Below are positions 16,083 through 25,209 of a stretch of DNA of 64,000 nucleotides, one piece after another. The DNA is from Polyangiaceae bacterium (GTDB lineage: Bacteria > Myxococcota_A > Polyangia > Polyangiales > Polyangiaceae). How positions within the stretch are numbered: the first letter of the stretch is position 1; each line of letters begins with the position of its first letter. Position numbers and translations under genes: made by a program. The notes below the pieces were generated by a model that did no database searches, was not told the origin of the DNA, and worked only from the letters and a program-made list of their open reading frames with translations. The stretch is from positions 1 to 64,000 of the forward strand of contig JAICTZ010000018.1 of assembly GCA_025936115.1 (NCBI GenBank), given 5' to 3'.

Positions 16083-18884
16083 TCAGCCCGTATTCCGCAT
16101 CGCCTGCGCGATCCCGTTCAGCGTCGTGCCGAGCGCCTGATCGAGCAGCGCTCGGTCGGGATGCTCCTCCGGGAGCGCGCGCTTCTTCGAGAGGAGACTC
16201 ACCTGCAAGAGTGAGAGCGGGTCCACGTACGGGTTTCGGAGCTCGAGCGACCCGCGCAAAAACCGGTGGTCCTGGATCAAGTCGCGCTCGCGAATTTGGT
16301 GCAGCGCCGAGACGGTGGCCTCGAAGTCGTCGAGGATGAGCTTGACGAGCTCTTTGTCGCTGCCCAAGCGGTCGAGGTAGAGCTTGGCAATTTCGAGGTC
16401 CGCCTTGGCGCAGACCATCGCGAGTTTGTCGAGCAGGTCGTCGAAGAAGGGCCAGCTCTTGGCCATTTGGCGCAGGAGCTCGAGGCCGCCCGGCGCGCTC
16501 AGGGCGCTCTTGAACCCTGCGCCGGCGCCGAGCCAGGCGGAGACCATGAGCCGCATCTGCGTCCAGCCGAAGTTCCACGGAATGGCGCGAATGCCCTGGA
16601 TCGTACCGAGGCCGCGCTCGCGGTAGGTCGGGCGCGAACCGAAGTGGACGTGGGTGAGCTCCCGCACGGGCGTCGCTGCCAAAAACAGCTGAAAGAGGCG
16701 CGGATCCTCGTGCACGATTTTTCGGAACACCTTCTGTGAGGTGGCGCTCATCGCGTCCATCACTTCGCGGAAGCGTGCTTCGGTGCCCTGCGGCAAGCCC
16801 GTGCGCCAGTCGGAGATGGCGGCCATCATCGTGCCGGTCATCATCACTTCGAAGCTGCGCTCGGCGATGGCGGGCAGGCCGAACTTTTGGGCGATGATTT
16901 CGCCTTGTTCCGTGATCTTGATACGGCCGTGCAGGGTGCCGGGCGGGAGCGCCGTGAGCGCGCGGTAGACGGGTGAGCCGCCGCCGCGGCCGACGGTGCC
17001 GCCGCGGCCGTGAAACAGCGTGAGCTTCACGTCGTAGGTGCGCGCGATTTCGGCGAGCGCTTCTTGCGCGCGGTAGAGCTCCCACGAGGCGGTGACGACG
17101 CCCACGTCTTTGGCCGAGTCGGAGTACCCAATCATCACTTCCTGGTGACGCCCGCGCGCGGCGAGCTGCTGCTGGTACACCGCGTCCTCGAACAGGCTCT
17201 GCATGATGGCCGGCGAGTTCACGAGGTCCTCGCGCGTCTCGAACAGCGGTACGGCGTCGACGCGCGATTTCGGCGGCTCGGCCGCGAGATCGACGAGTCC
17301 GGCTTCGCGCGCGAGCAGGAGCACACGCAAGAGGTCCTCGGCCGTCTTCGTCATCGACACGATGTACGTCGAGGCCGCCGCTTCCCCGAGCTCGTCCTGC
17401 ACGACGCGCATGGTGCGAAACACCTCGAACGTCTGGCGCGCAGCCGGATCGAGCGGCGCGTGCGGCGAGAGCAGCGGGCGACGCCCGGCGAGCTCGCGCC
17501 GGAGCGCTTCGCCGTCGAGCGGCGGCGACTCGACCGTTTCGGCGATGGCGGCGATGGCGCGCGTGTGCGCGTCGGCGTCTTCGCGCAGGTCGAGATCGTA
17601 GCCGTGGAAGCCGAGCTGCTCGACGAGCGCGATGAAGGGCTCGATCAACGCCTCGCGCGCGCGGTCGGCCTTCGCGACGATCAGCGCCTCGCGCACGAGC
17701 GAGAGATCCGAAATCAGCTCCGACGGACTCGTGTAGGCGCCGAGCAGGCGCTCGGGACGGCCCGCGTCGCGCGACGCGATTTCGCTGCGCAACGCTTCGA
17801 TACGTCCCGCCATGAAGGTGAGCTTGAGCCGCACGGGCTCGTGGGCGTCGCGGCGGCGGTTCGCTTCCCAGAGCGCGGGCAAGAGCGTCTTGTCCTGATC
17901 GAGCGAGGCGCGCAGGGCCTCGGTCGCGGGCGTCAGGCGGTCGGAAATCGAAAGCTGCCCGACGAGGTTGTCGATCCGGCGGCGGTACAGAAGAAGCAAG
18001 GCGTGGCCCGTGCGGCGCACGGCGGCCAGCGTGATTTCGGGCGTCACGTACGGATTGCCGTCGCGATCGCCGCCCACCCAGCTGCCGAGCGAGATGCGGA
18101 GTTGCAGGCCGAGATCGCGGCCGAACGCTTCGCGAAACGCGCGCTCCGCGCTCGCACGCACTGCGGCCGTCGCGCCCACGAGCCGGTCCTCGAGGTAATA
18201 GATGGCCGAGCTCACTTCGTCGAGCACGCTCGGGCGGTCGCGCCGCACCTCGTCCGTGAGCCACAAGAGCTCGATGTCGGTCTCGATCGTGGCTTCGATG
18301 AGCTTACGCTCGGACGGCGGCGCCTCTTGCCGCTTGATGAGCGCTTCCGACAGGCGCGACTGTAACGCGAGCAGCGTGCGGCGCGTGGCCTCGGTCGGGT
18401 GCGCCGTGAGCACGGGCCGCACCTCGAGACCGCGCAGGAGCTCGCGCACGTCCGCCGCGCTCTTGCCTTGCTTGGCGAGCTCGTCGAAGACCCAGCGGAA
18501 GCTGCCGGGCTGCGGCGCCTGGTTTTGCTCGCGCTCGTAGGCGTGTCGCCGCCGGACGCGGTGCACCTGCTCGGCGGTGTTCAAGAGGAAGAAGAACAGT
18601 GTGAAGGCCCGGGCGACGGGGGCCGCGAGCTCGATCGGCAGGGCGTCCACCTGCGCCAGCATGGCTTCGAGCGTCGGAGCGTTCGGATCGCCGCGCCGGC
18701 GGTCCCGGGATTGCGTGCGGAGGTCCTCGACCGCACGGAACGTCGCCTCGCCCTGCAGGCGCCGGACGACGCTGCCGAGCACGCTACCGAGGTAGCGCAT
18801 GTCATCGTGCAGGGGGCGGTCTTCGGGTCGAACGTGTATCTCGCGCACTGGGGGGTCCTTATCGGTTCGTTTCGTGAGACCCAT
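16083..18884 (-). CDS. ppc: Phosphoenolpyruvate carboxylase
   Basis: The 933-residue protein is full-length for bacterial PEPC (E. coli 883). It carboxylates PEP with bicarbonate to oxaloacetate, refilling the TCA cycle. Diagnostic motifs are present: VLTAHPTEATRRT (catalytic His about 162), GYSDSAKDVGVVTASW, and the flexible loop FHGRGGTVGRGGG with its essential arginines. The chain ends MRNTG, the usual C-terminal active-site tail. The first 28 residues are a short extension. The start ATG has no strong ribosome binding site; a later ATG (MRYLGSVLG) is possible. The gene is divergent from the HhH protein gene. Confidence 0.97.
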   Translation of the reverse strand: MGLTKRTDKDPPVREIHVRPEDRPLHDDMRYLGSVLGSVVRRLQGEATFRAVEDLRTQSRDRRRGDPNAPTLEAMLAQVDALPIELAAPVARAFTLFFFLLNTAEQVHRVRRRHAYEREQNQAPQPGSFRWVFDELAKQGKSAADVRELLRGLEVRPVLTAHPTEATRRTLLALQSRLSEALIKRQEAPPSERKLIEATIETDIELLWLTDEVRRDRPSVLDEVSSAIYYLEDRLVGATAAVRASAERAFREAFGRDLGLQLRISLGSWVGGDRDGNPYVTPEITLAAVRRTGHALLLLYRRRIDNLVGQLSISDRLTPATEALRASLDQDKTLLPALWEANRRRDAHEPVRLKLTFMAGRIEALRSEIASRDAGRPERLLGAYTSPSELISDLSLVREALIVAKADRAREALIEPFIALVEQLGFHGYDLDLREDADAHTRAIAAIAETVESPPLDGEALRRELAGRRPLLSPHAPLDPAARQTFEVFRTMRVVQDELGEAAASTYIVSMTKTAEDLLRVLLLAREAGLVDLAAEPPKSRVDAVPLFETREDLVNSPAIMQSLFEDAVYQQQLAARGRHQEVMIGYSDSAKDVGVVTASWELYRAQEALAEIARTYDVKLTLFHGRGGTVGRGGGSPVYRALTALPPGTLHGRIKITEQGEIIAQKFGLPAIAERSFEVMMTGTMMAAISDWRTGLPQGTEARFREVMDAMSATSQKVFRKIVHEDPRLFQLFLAATPVRELTHVHFGSRPTYRERGLGTIQGIRAIPWNFGWTQMRLMVSAWLGAGAGFKSALSAPGGLELLRQMAKSWPFFDDLLDKLAMVCAKADLEIAKLYLDRLGSDKELVKLILDDFEATVSALHQIRERDLIQDHRFLRGSLELRNPYVDPLSLLQVSLLSKKRALPEEHPDRALLDQALGTTLNGIAQAMRNTG

Positions 18885-19026
18885 GAGTCGAATTGGGGCT
18901 GGGCTCGGGTTGCCCGCGCTTCCTTCATGTCACGGCGCGAGCTTGGACGGAAGAACGGCACGCCATGTTTCCCGAAGGATCCCGGGCTTTTTCTCGGCGT
19001 CGATCTTCGGTATAGGCAGGGGTGAG

Positions 19027-20046
19027 ATGAGCGACAAAGAGCCTCCGAGCGAGGCCCCGCCGGAAGCGCCGGAACCCCCGAAGGCCTCGGGCGTCGCCGT
19101 CCCGCCACGGCCGTCGTTCGCACCGCCGCGTCCCGCGTCGACCGCCGAGCCGCAGGCGCCACGCAGCACTTTGCCCGGGATTACGCCGACGCCGCCGCCG
19201 GCGAGCGCGCCACTGGCGGCTGCCATCCCCGTGGCTCGGCCGTCGGGTCCGCCGCCACCACCGGTACGTTCCCGCCCCACGCAATCACCCGAGACGCCCG
19301 TCAGCGGTCGGTCGCCGGCCTCGACGGAGTCGGCGCCGCACGCCATGCGCACACCGCCGCCACCCCCGCCGAGCATGCGGCCCCATCCGCCCGGTTTGCG
19401 TTCATCCGTGCCGCCGCTCAGGAGCTCTGGCGTGCCGCCCGTCGGTGGAGCGAGTCCGTCGGGGACGCCTGCCGGGGGTCCGGCCTCGGGCGGCGTGCCG
19501 CAGACGATTCCTTCCGGCAGCGTCGCTATCAGCGCGGAGGCGCGAGCGCTCCAGCTCGCCAACCAGCTCGTGCAGGCGCGTCACGATCTCACGAGTGCGC
19601 AGGCGGACCTGCGCAACGCTCGCAGCGAGCGCGACAGCCTGCGTTCCGAGCTCGCTCGCGCCCGCGCGCGCATCGAGGAGCTCGAGCTCGAAGTGACGGT
19701 CGAGGCGACGATGACTCCGGAAGCAAGCGAGGAGCCGACGGCGTCGACCGTCGACGCCGCACTCGAGGGCGAGCTCCGCGCGCGGATTCAGGAGCTCGAA
19801 GCCGAGCTAGCGGCGGCGCGTGCGGCGCAAGTCACGGCGCCGCTCACGGATTTGAAACTCGTGAAGGGCATCGGTCCGAAGATCGAGAAGCTGCTCAAGG
19901 CGCACGGCGTGACCGAAGTACGGCACATCGCCGCCTGGACCGACGCCGACGTCGAGGTCATCGCCAAGAAAATCGGCGTGCAAGCCGCGCGCATCAAGAA
20001 GGACGACTGGGTCGGCGGAGCCAAGCGACTCGCGGGCGCGAGCTGA
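19027..20046 (+). CDS. Pro-rich, coiled-coil protein with C-terminal helix-hairpin-helix domain
   Basis: The 339-residue protein has three parts. Residues 1-170 are disordered and Pro/Ser-rich (PPPPPP runs). Residues about 180-270 form a heptad coiled coil (ARALQLANQLVQARHDL, ARARIEELELEV, ELRARIQELEAELAA). Residues about 275-335 are a helix-hairpin-helix fold of the type LKLVKGIGPKIEKLLKAHGV, which is also fused to some L21, NuoE or 5' nuclease proteins and binds DNA or RNA. The start is preceded by AGGGGTGAG. A structural nucleic-acid-binding role is inferred. It reads away from ppc and toward the MFS gene 47 bp later. Confidence 0.8.
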   Translation: MSDKEPPSEAPPEAPEPPKASGVAVPPRPSFAPPRPASTAEPQAPRSTLPGITPTPPPASAPLAAAIPVARPSGPPPPPVRSRPTQSPETPVSGRSPASTESAPHAMRTPPPPPPSMRPHPPGLRSSVPPLRSSGVPPVGGASPSGTPAGGPASGGVPQTIPSGSVAISAEARALQLANQLVQARHDLTSAQADLRNARSERDSLRSELARARARIEELELEVTVEATMTPEASEEPTASTVDAALEGELRARIQELEAELAAARAAQVTAPLTDLKLVKGIGPKIEKLLKAHGVTEVRHIAAWTDADVEVIAKKIGVQAARIKKDDWVGGAKRLAGAS

Positions 20047-20093
20047 CGCCCCGGTCGCGCCTCACCCCGAGCTCAACCGCAGGACGGAGCCTC

Positions 20094-21383
20094 ATGTTCG
20101 GTCTCACGCGTTACCAATGGCTCGTCTTGTTCGCGGCCTGGCTCGGCTGGGGCTTCGACGTCTTCGACGGGTTGCTCTTCAACTTCGTCGCGCCCATCTG
20201 CCTGCCGAACCTGCTCCACCTGCGCCCGGGCGAGCCGGCGACGCAGAAGATCATCTTCCTCTGGACGGCGTCGCTCACGAGCGTGCTGCTGATCGGCTGG
20301 GCGCTGGGCGGCATCCTCTTCGGCCGCGTCACCGATCGGCTCGGCCGCTCCCGCACGCTGCTCTTCACGATGCTCACCTACGCGCTCGCCACGGCGGCCT
20401 GCGCCATGGCGCCGAACATCTGGGTGCTCGCGCTCTTCCGCTTCATCGCGAGCCTCGGCATCGGCGGTGAATGGGCCGCGGGCGCGACGCTCGTCTCCGA
20501 AAGCCTGCCGCGCGAAAAACGCGTCGTCGGGGGCGCGCTGCTCTACAGCTCGGCGTCGTTCGGCTTGGCGCTGGCGACGCTCGTCAACGACACACTCACG
20601 CACCGGCTCACGGCGATCGCTTCCGATCCGAGCCTGTCGTGGCGCCTGGTGTTCCTCACGGGCCTCGTGCCCGCGGTCGTCGCCGTCGTGATCCGGCTCA
20701 AGGTGAAGGAGCCGGAGCACTGGAAACCTGCTGAAACGCCGCGCGTCGCCGAGCTCTTCGCGCCGAATTTGCGGCGCAGAACGCTCGGTGGGCTCGCGAT
20801 GTCGCTGGTAGCGCTCATCACGTGGTGGAGCTCGAGCGTCTTCATCCCGGTCGTCGCCGCGAACCTCGCCGCGCGCCAGAACCTCCACCCCGCCGCTCTC
20901 GCCGCAGCCACGCGCGCCGAGTACATCTCGCTCGGCAGTAATGCTTTCAACATCGGCGGCCTCGTCGGCACGCTGCTCACCATCCCTATCGCCGCGCTCG
21001 GCCGCCGCACGCTCTATCGCCTCTATTTCGTCGCGAGCGTGGCCGCCCTGCTCGTCACCTTCGTTCCCGATTGGCCCGCGACGACCCGTCTCGCCTTGCT
21101 CGGGACGCTCGGTCTCACCGTGTTCGGCGTGTTCGGCTCGTTCACGTTCTACATGCCCGAGCTCTTCCCGATGCGTCTGCGCGGCACGGGCGGCGGCTTC
21201 ACGTACAATTTCGGTCGTTTGATCACCGCGCCGTTCCCCTTCGCCGTGGGCGCGCTCGTGCGTGGAGGCGTCGATCCGCTCGTCGTGATGAGCTACCTCG
21301 CCATCGTCCCCGCGATCGGCGCGCTGCTCGCGTTCGCGGGCGCTCCCGTGGAAACGCTCGGCGAACCTGAGTTCACGGAGTAG
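20094..21383 (+). CDS. Major facilitator superfamily transporter
   Basis: The 429-residue protein has 12 predicted membrane helices in two halves of six. It opens with WLGWGFDVFDGLLFNFVAP, the D-x-x-D pattern of sialate/aromatic-acid/lactate-type porters, and carries the A-motif GRVTDRLGRSRTLL in the loop between helices 2 and 3. FRFIASLGIGGEWAAGATLV matches the helix-4/5 region of the same group. A carboxylate substrate is likely; its identity is unknown. The 3' end overlaps the convergent lipoprotein gene by 11 bp. Confidence 0.88.
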   Translation: MFGLTRYQWLVLFAAWLGWGFDVFDGLLFNFVAPICLPNLLHLRPGEPATQKIIFLWTASLTSVLLIGWALGGILFGRVTDRLGRSRTLLFTMLTYALATAACAMAPNIWVLALFRFIASLGIGGEWAAGATLVSESLPREKRVVGGALLYSSASFGLALATLVNDTLTHRLTAIASDPSLSWRLVFLTGLVPAVVAVVIRLKVKEPEHWKPAETPRVAELFAPNLRRRTLGGLAMSLVALITWWSSSVFIPVVAANLAARQNLHPAALAAATRAEYISLGSNAFNIGGLVGTLLTIPIAALGRRTLYRLYFVASVAALLVTFVPDWPATTRLALLGTLGLTVFGVFGSFTFYMPELFPMRLRGTGGGFTYNFGRLITAPFPFAVGALVRGGVDPLVVMSYLAIVPAIGALLAFAGAPVETLGEPEFTE

Positions 21384-22215
21384 GCCCACTCGAAAAAGAA
21401 GCGCGGCGTCTCACCTGCTCTTTGCTGGCCCGCGCGAGCGTGAGCGTGCCGAGGGACGTTCCGCGCACGATGACGTCCGCAAGCGCCGCCGGCACACTGT
21501 CGATGAAGAATCGCGCTTCGCCGCCCGCCAGCGGAACCTCGGGGCTGATCTCGATGCGAAGCGTTCCGTCACGCAGCACTGGCCCGGTCCAGCGACCGCC
21601 GTTCGGGAGCTCCAGGGCGATGAGCATCCCGTCGAGAGCCTCCGCGCCGCCGCAAGGTGACTCCGGGGTTGACGTCGTGACCTGCTGCGGAGGGAGCGAT
21701 TCCGTCTCGATTTTCGGTTTCTGAACCACGCCGATCACACCGAGCGCCGTCGCACCGAGGCCGAGGCCTAAGGTCGTAAGGCCGACCTGCATTAAGGCGC
21801 TGGACACACTGTCGCAGGTGTCTCCGGCACGACCGGTGTCACCGTTGCCGCAGAATACCCGCTGATCTTGGTGCGGAGAGGCGGCCATGAGTCCGATCCC
21901 TGCGGCGGTGATGACTCCACCTGTGACGAGCCAAGCGATGGTCGCGCCCGTGCTCTGTTTCGTGGTCGTCCGCCGTTCGCTCAGCGTCGTGCGCGTTGTT
22001 TCGAGCGAACATGCGTTCGCCAATCTGACGGTGCCCCCAATCGAGTGACCGTCTTGAAAAAACGTGGCGCTGACGGGCTCGGCGTCGGAGCGCGATAGGT
22101 GCAGCCGGGTTACGGGGGGCGCTTCCTTGGCGATCACACTCGTGGTCGTGGAAGCGCATCCGTTCAAAAATGCGAGCAAGAGCGGAGTCAGCAGGCCCAG
22201 ACGCGACCGAAACAT
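21373..22215 (-). CDS. Lipoprotein with two membrane-type helices, function unknown
   Basis: The 280-residue product has a lipoprotein signal (LLTPLLLAFLNGC, Cys 20), a short beta-rich section, two hydrophobic glycine-rich segments (GATIAWLVTGGVITAAGIGLMAA and VGLTTLGLGLGATALGVIGVV) and a C-terminal domain that may be PEGA-like (GGRWTGPVLRDGTLRI, PLAGGEARFFIDSVP). This layout is common among uncharacterised Polyangia envelope proteins. A second ATG six codons upstream is equally possible. I do not recognise a function. Confidence 0.7.
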   Translation of the reverse strand: MFRSRLGLLTPLLLAFLNGCASTTTSVIAKEAPPVTRLHLSRSDAEPVSATFFQDGHSIGGTVRLANACSLETTRTTLSERRTTTKQSTGATIAWLVTGGVITAAGIGLMAASPHQDQRVFCGNGDTGRAGDTCDSVSSALMQVGLTTLGLGLGATALGVIGVVQKPKIETESLPPQQVTTSTPESPCGGAEALDGMLIALELPNGGRWTGPVLRDGTLRIEISPEVPLAGGEARFFIDSVPAALADVIVRGTSLGTLTLARASKEQVRRRASFSSGPTP

Positions 22216-22334
22216 CGGATTTTCGCGGAACATGAGCCATGGTCGGCCGCCCGCCGGCGCGGTTGCGTGCAAAGCGCACGCAATGAAAAGGCGCTCGACT
22301 GCCGCGCCGGCCTGCCCCAATAGTCCACGGGCCG

Positions 22335-24326
22335 TCAGCGCGCGTCGACGCGGATCCCCTCGCGCGCCGTGAGTGCCGCCTCGCCGTCCGGGCCGCCGTG
22401 ATCGGTGTAGACGAGCTCGATGGCGTAAAAGAGTAGGTCGGTAGACGCGGCGCTTTCGTGGTCGCCGAGATCGGCCACGAAGCTCGCGCTGCAGCCGGTG
22501 AGGCTCGTGATCGGGTGCGAGTGCGTGTTGTGGCCGAGGCTCACGTTCCACACGAGCTCGCTGCACGCGGCGTCGCCGTCCTCGGGATCGTGGGCTTCAC
22601 CCTGGAGGGTGACGGTGCTGCCGTTGGCGAGCACGGCGGCCGGATCGGGCGCGATGATATGAACTGCGGGCGGCGAGTTGCCTGCGACGATACGCTGCGC
22701 GACGGGGAAGCTCTTCTTGCCCGAGCTCGACGTGACGACGAGGCTCACGCTGTACGTGCCCTTCTGCTCGAAGACGTGCGTCACGCTCGGGCCTGCCGCG
22801 TCGGAGCGGCCGTCGCCGTCGAAATCCCAGGCGTACGCGACGAGGCTCTCGTCCTCGCTCGTCGCGTGCGAACCCTCCGCAGAAAAAACGACGCTGAGCG
22901 GCGCTCGGCCGTACGTGGCCGACGCATTGATGGCCGCGACGGGCGAAAGCACCGTGCCGTACTCCACGCGACTGAGCTCGGCGTCCGCGTTGTCGCCCCA
23001 AAACCCGCTGCCGAAGCTCAAGACGTACACGGCCCCGTCCGGCCCGACCTCGAGATCGGTCGGCCGGTGAAACGCTTCCGTTTCGAACAGGCGCTCGATG
23101 CCCGCGAGCTGCCCGTCCCCGCCGGTCGTGACGGCTGCGATCACGTCGCGCGTCCAGTCCATCATCAAGAGGGAGCCCTGAAAGCGGTCGGGCAGGGCGT
23201 AGGGCGCCGCGGGCAGAGGGCGGTACACGGCGCCCGCCATCGCCGCGCGGCCGACGAACGTACCGTCCGGCGCGTAGGCGTCGCCGAGCGCGGGGTACGT
23301 TGGCGTGTCGTAGTCGTACGCGGCGAGTGACGGCTCGGTGTGCGAACAATCGAACGGCTCGCCGACGGCGCCGCTCGCAAAGTCGTGCTCCACGTACGGC
23401 AGCTGCGCGGCGATACAGTAGGGCCAACCGAAGTTGCCGGGCGCCGTGGCACGGTCGATCTCGTCATAACCGCGCGGGCCGAGCGCGCTGTCGTAGGGCG
23501 CGTCGGGGCCGATGTCGCCCCAATAGAGCGCGCCGTTCGCTGAGTCGAGCGCGATGCGGTACGGATTGCGATTGCCCAGCGTGTAAATCTCGGGCCGTCC
23601 GCGCGAGCCGTCGGCGGGGAACAGATTGCCCGGCGGGATCGAGCCGTCCGCTTCGAGACGCAGGATCTTGCCGCGTAGATCGAAGGCGTTCGCTGCGGTA
23701 CGGCGCGCGTCGTACGTCTCGCGACCGGGACGCCCGTCGAGCGGGGCAGAGCCCGACGAGGCGAACGGGTTGGTGTTGTCGCCGACCGAAAGGTAGAGCG
23801 TGCCGTCGGGACCGAACGCCATGCCGCCGCCTTCGTGGCAGCAGAGTCGTTCGCTCGGGACGCTGAGGAGCTCGACGCGCGTCGCCGGATCGAGCGAGCC
23901 GTCCGCCGCGGCCGTGAAGCGAGTGAGCACGTTGCGCCCGGGGGGCGCGTTCACGGGCAGCGGGTCCTCGAGCGGCAGCGAGTAGTACAGGTAAACGTAG
24001 CGGTTTTGTACGAAGGCAGGATCGAGCGCCAAGCCGAGCAGGCCATTTTCGTGCGTCGTGTCCACGGTCAGCACGAGAGCGGCAGTGACCGCGCCTGTGC
24101 GCGCGCTGTACTCGCGGACTTCGCCCGTGCGCTCGATGTAGTAGACGTCGCCCGTGGGAGCGACGGCGAGCGCCATCGGGTTTTCGGCTACGCGCGTGAG
24201 CACGGCGCGGCCGAGGTGACCCACACCGACGGCGGCCGAGGGCGAGCTCGGCGTCGAGTGCTCTTGCGATCCGCAGGCGAGTAGCAACGAGCAGAGGAAC
24301 GAGCAGGTGCCGCGACCGAGGCGCAT
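22335..24326 (-). CDS. PQQ-type glucose/sorbosone dehydrogenase-like lipoprotein with PKD domain
   Basis: The 663-residue protein has a lipoprotein signal (FLCSLLLACGS), a six-bladed propeller of the soluble glucose dehydrogenase family (HENGLLGLALDPAF, GGGMAFGPDGTLYLSVGD, LRGKILRLEADGS, YTLGNRNPYRIALD, DEIDRATAPGNFGWPY) to about residue 430, a PKD-type beta domain (YAWDFDGDGRSDAAGPSVTHVFEQKGTY) and a final beta domain. The family oxidises sugars with PQQ and Ca2+, outside the inner membrane. Cofactor binding is inferred from family. The ATG overlaps the upstream stop as TGATG, so translation is coupled to the TonB-C lipoprotein. Confidence 0.85.
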   Translation of the reverse strand: MRLGRGTCSFLCSLLLACGSQEHSTPSSPSAAVGVGHLGRAVLTRVAENPMALAVAPTGDVYYIERTGEVREYSARTGAVTAALVLTVDTTHENGLLGLALDPAFVQNRYVYLYYSLPLEDPLPVNAPPGRNVLTRFTAAADGSLDPATRVELLSVPSERLCCHEGGGMAFGPDGTLYLSVGDNTNPFASSGSAPLDGRPGRETYDARRTAANAFDLRGKILRLEADGSIPPGNLFPADGSRGRPEIYTLGNRNPYRIALDSANGALYWGDIGPDAPYDSALGPRGYDEIDRATAPGNFGWPYCIAAQLPYVEHDFASGAVGEPFDCSHTEPSLAAYDYDTPTYPALGDAYAPDGTFVGRAAMAGAVYRPLPAAPYALPDRFQGSLLMMDWTRDVIAAVTTGGDGQLAGIERLFETEAFHRPTDLEVGPDGAVYVLSFGSGFWGDNADAELSRVEYGTVLSPVAAINASATYGRAPLSVVFSAEGSHATSEDESLVAYAWDFDGDGRSDAAGPSVTHVFEQKGTYSVSLVVTSSSGKKSFPVAQRIVAGNSPPAVHIIAPDPAAVLANGSTVTLQGEAHDPEDGDAACSELVWNVSLGHNTHSHPITSLTGCSASFVADLGDHESAASTDLLFYAIELVYTDHGGPDGEAALTAREGIRVDAR

Positions 24327-25012
24327 CAAAATCGGAGCTTCCAGGGCCGCGCTTGCTCGAGCCGGCAGGCTTCTTCCGGCCGCCGGTGGAGCTCCCACGT
24401 CACGTACAGGTGCCCGTCGCTCGAGAGTGTCGCCGCGGGCGGCGGCGCGAGCGGGAACGCGGCATTGAAAGCGGCTACCGCGGCTGCGTCGAACTCGGGG
24501 ACGCCGCTCGAGCCCACGATGCCCGCCTGCACGAGTGCGCCGGACTCACCGTCAATCACGAGCTCGACCGTGGCCTCGAGCGTCGGGTCGGAGAGCGGAC
24601 TTTCTTTCGGCAAGGTCTGGAGTGAGCGCAGAAACGAATCCGCAAACGCCGCGTGCACGCAGGCGTGCACGTTTCCGAGGTACGCGTCGAGCTCGCCCTG
24701 GGCGCCTTCCCACGCGACCGGGCGCCCGCCGTTCGCGATGGGGCGATATGCGCTAATGGCGTTCGCCCAGGCGTCGACGTCGACCGCGTGGAGCGGCATC
24801 GGTGCGATGGGGTGCGCCGCTTTGCACGCGACATTCGGTCGTTCGCCGGGGGCTTCGGGCGCGGGCGGCGCGCTCGCTCCGTTCGCTGCGGACGCGATGG
24901 CGGCGGGCGGCATCGTGGCGGGTGTGCGCGGCGGCGCCGCACTCAGCGGCGGACTCGCTTGGCAGGCGAGCAGCATGGCACCGGCGAAGACGTGGACGAT
25001 GAGCTCGGTCAA
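24326..25012 (-). CDS. Lipoprotein with TonB/TolA C-terminal-like domain
   Basis: The product, about 228 residues, has a short lipoprotein signal (LIVHVFAGAMLLACQ), an Ala/Pro-rich linker and a C-terminal domain (LEATVELVIDGESGALVQAGIV, FDAAAVAAFNAAFPLAPPP) that matches the TonB C-terminal fold often seen in myxobacterial envelope proteins. The start is uncertain: TTG 25012 places the lipobox Cys at residue 16; a TTG 14 codons upstream is the alternative. It is coupled to the dehydrogenase-like gene by a TGATG overlap, suggesting a joint function at the envelope. Confidence 0.65.
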   Translation of the reverse strand: MTELIVHVFAGAMLLACQASPPLSAAPPRTPATMPPAAIASAANGASAPPAPEAPGERPNVACKAAHPIAPMPLHAVDVDAWANAISAYRPIANGGRPVAWEGAQGELDAYLGNVHACVHAAFADSFLRSLQTLPKESPLSDPTLEATVELVIDGESGALVQAGIVGSSGVPEFDAAAVAAFNAAFPLAPPPAATLSSDGHLYVTWELHRRPEEACRLEQARPWKLRF

Positions 25013-25146
25013 CGGCGCGACTGTAGCTTCAGCTGCGGGTGAACGCCCCCGCAATCGCGTCCGGTGGCTCTCGAAATTTCCGCCTGCGTTTTCGTTCGGC
25101 GCGGCGTCGCGTGCGTCGAGGCTTTAGAAGTGCGGCGCGCCGTCGA

Positions 25147-25159
25147 GTCACGTCGTGAC
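25147..25159. promoter_or_regulatory. 13-bp palindrome upstream of the GH43 gene
   Basis: GTCACGTCGTGAC is a perfect palindrome around a central T, 50 bp before the GH43 start codon, in the 197-bp gap between the divergent TonB-C lipoprotein and GH43 genes. This is a suitable position for a repressor or activator site. No matching regulator is encoded nearby, and nothing else in the gap is recognisable. Confidence 0.4.
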
Positions 25160-25209
25160 CTCGCGGGGCAGTGCTGCAGACGCCGTGTTACCCTCGAGCG
25201 TCGGTAGCT

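Noticed and set aside
15883..18264. A 793-codon open frame opposite and out of frame with ppc
   Set aside because: Composition is Arg/Ala/Pro-rich and the true frame on the same strand carries all PEPC motifs.
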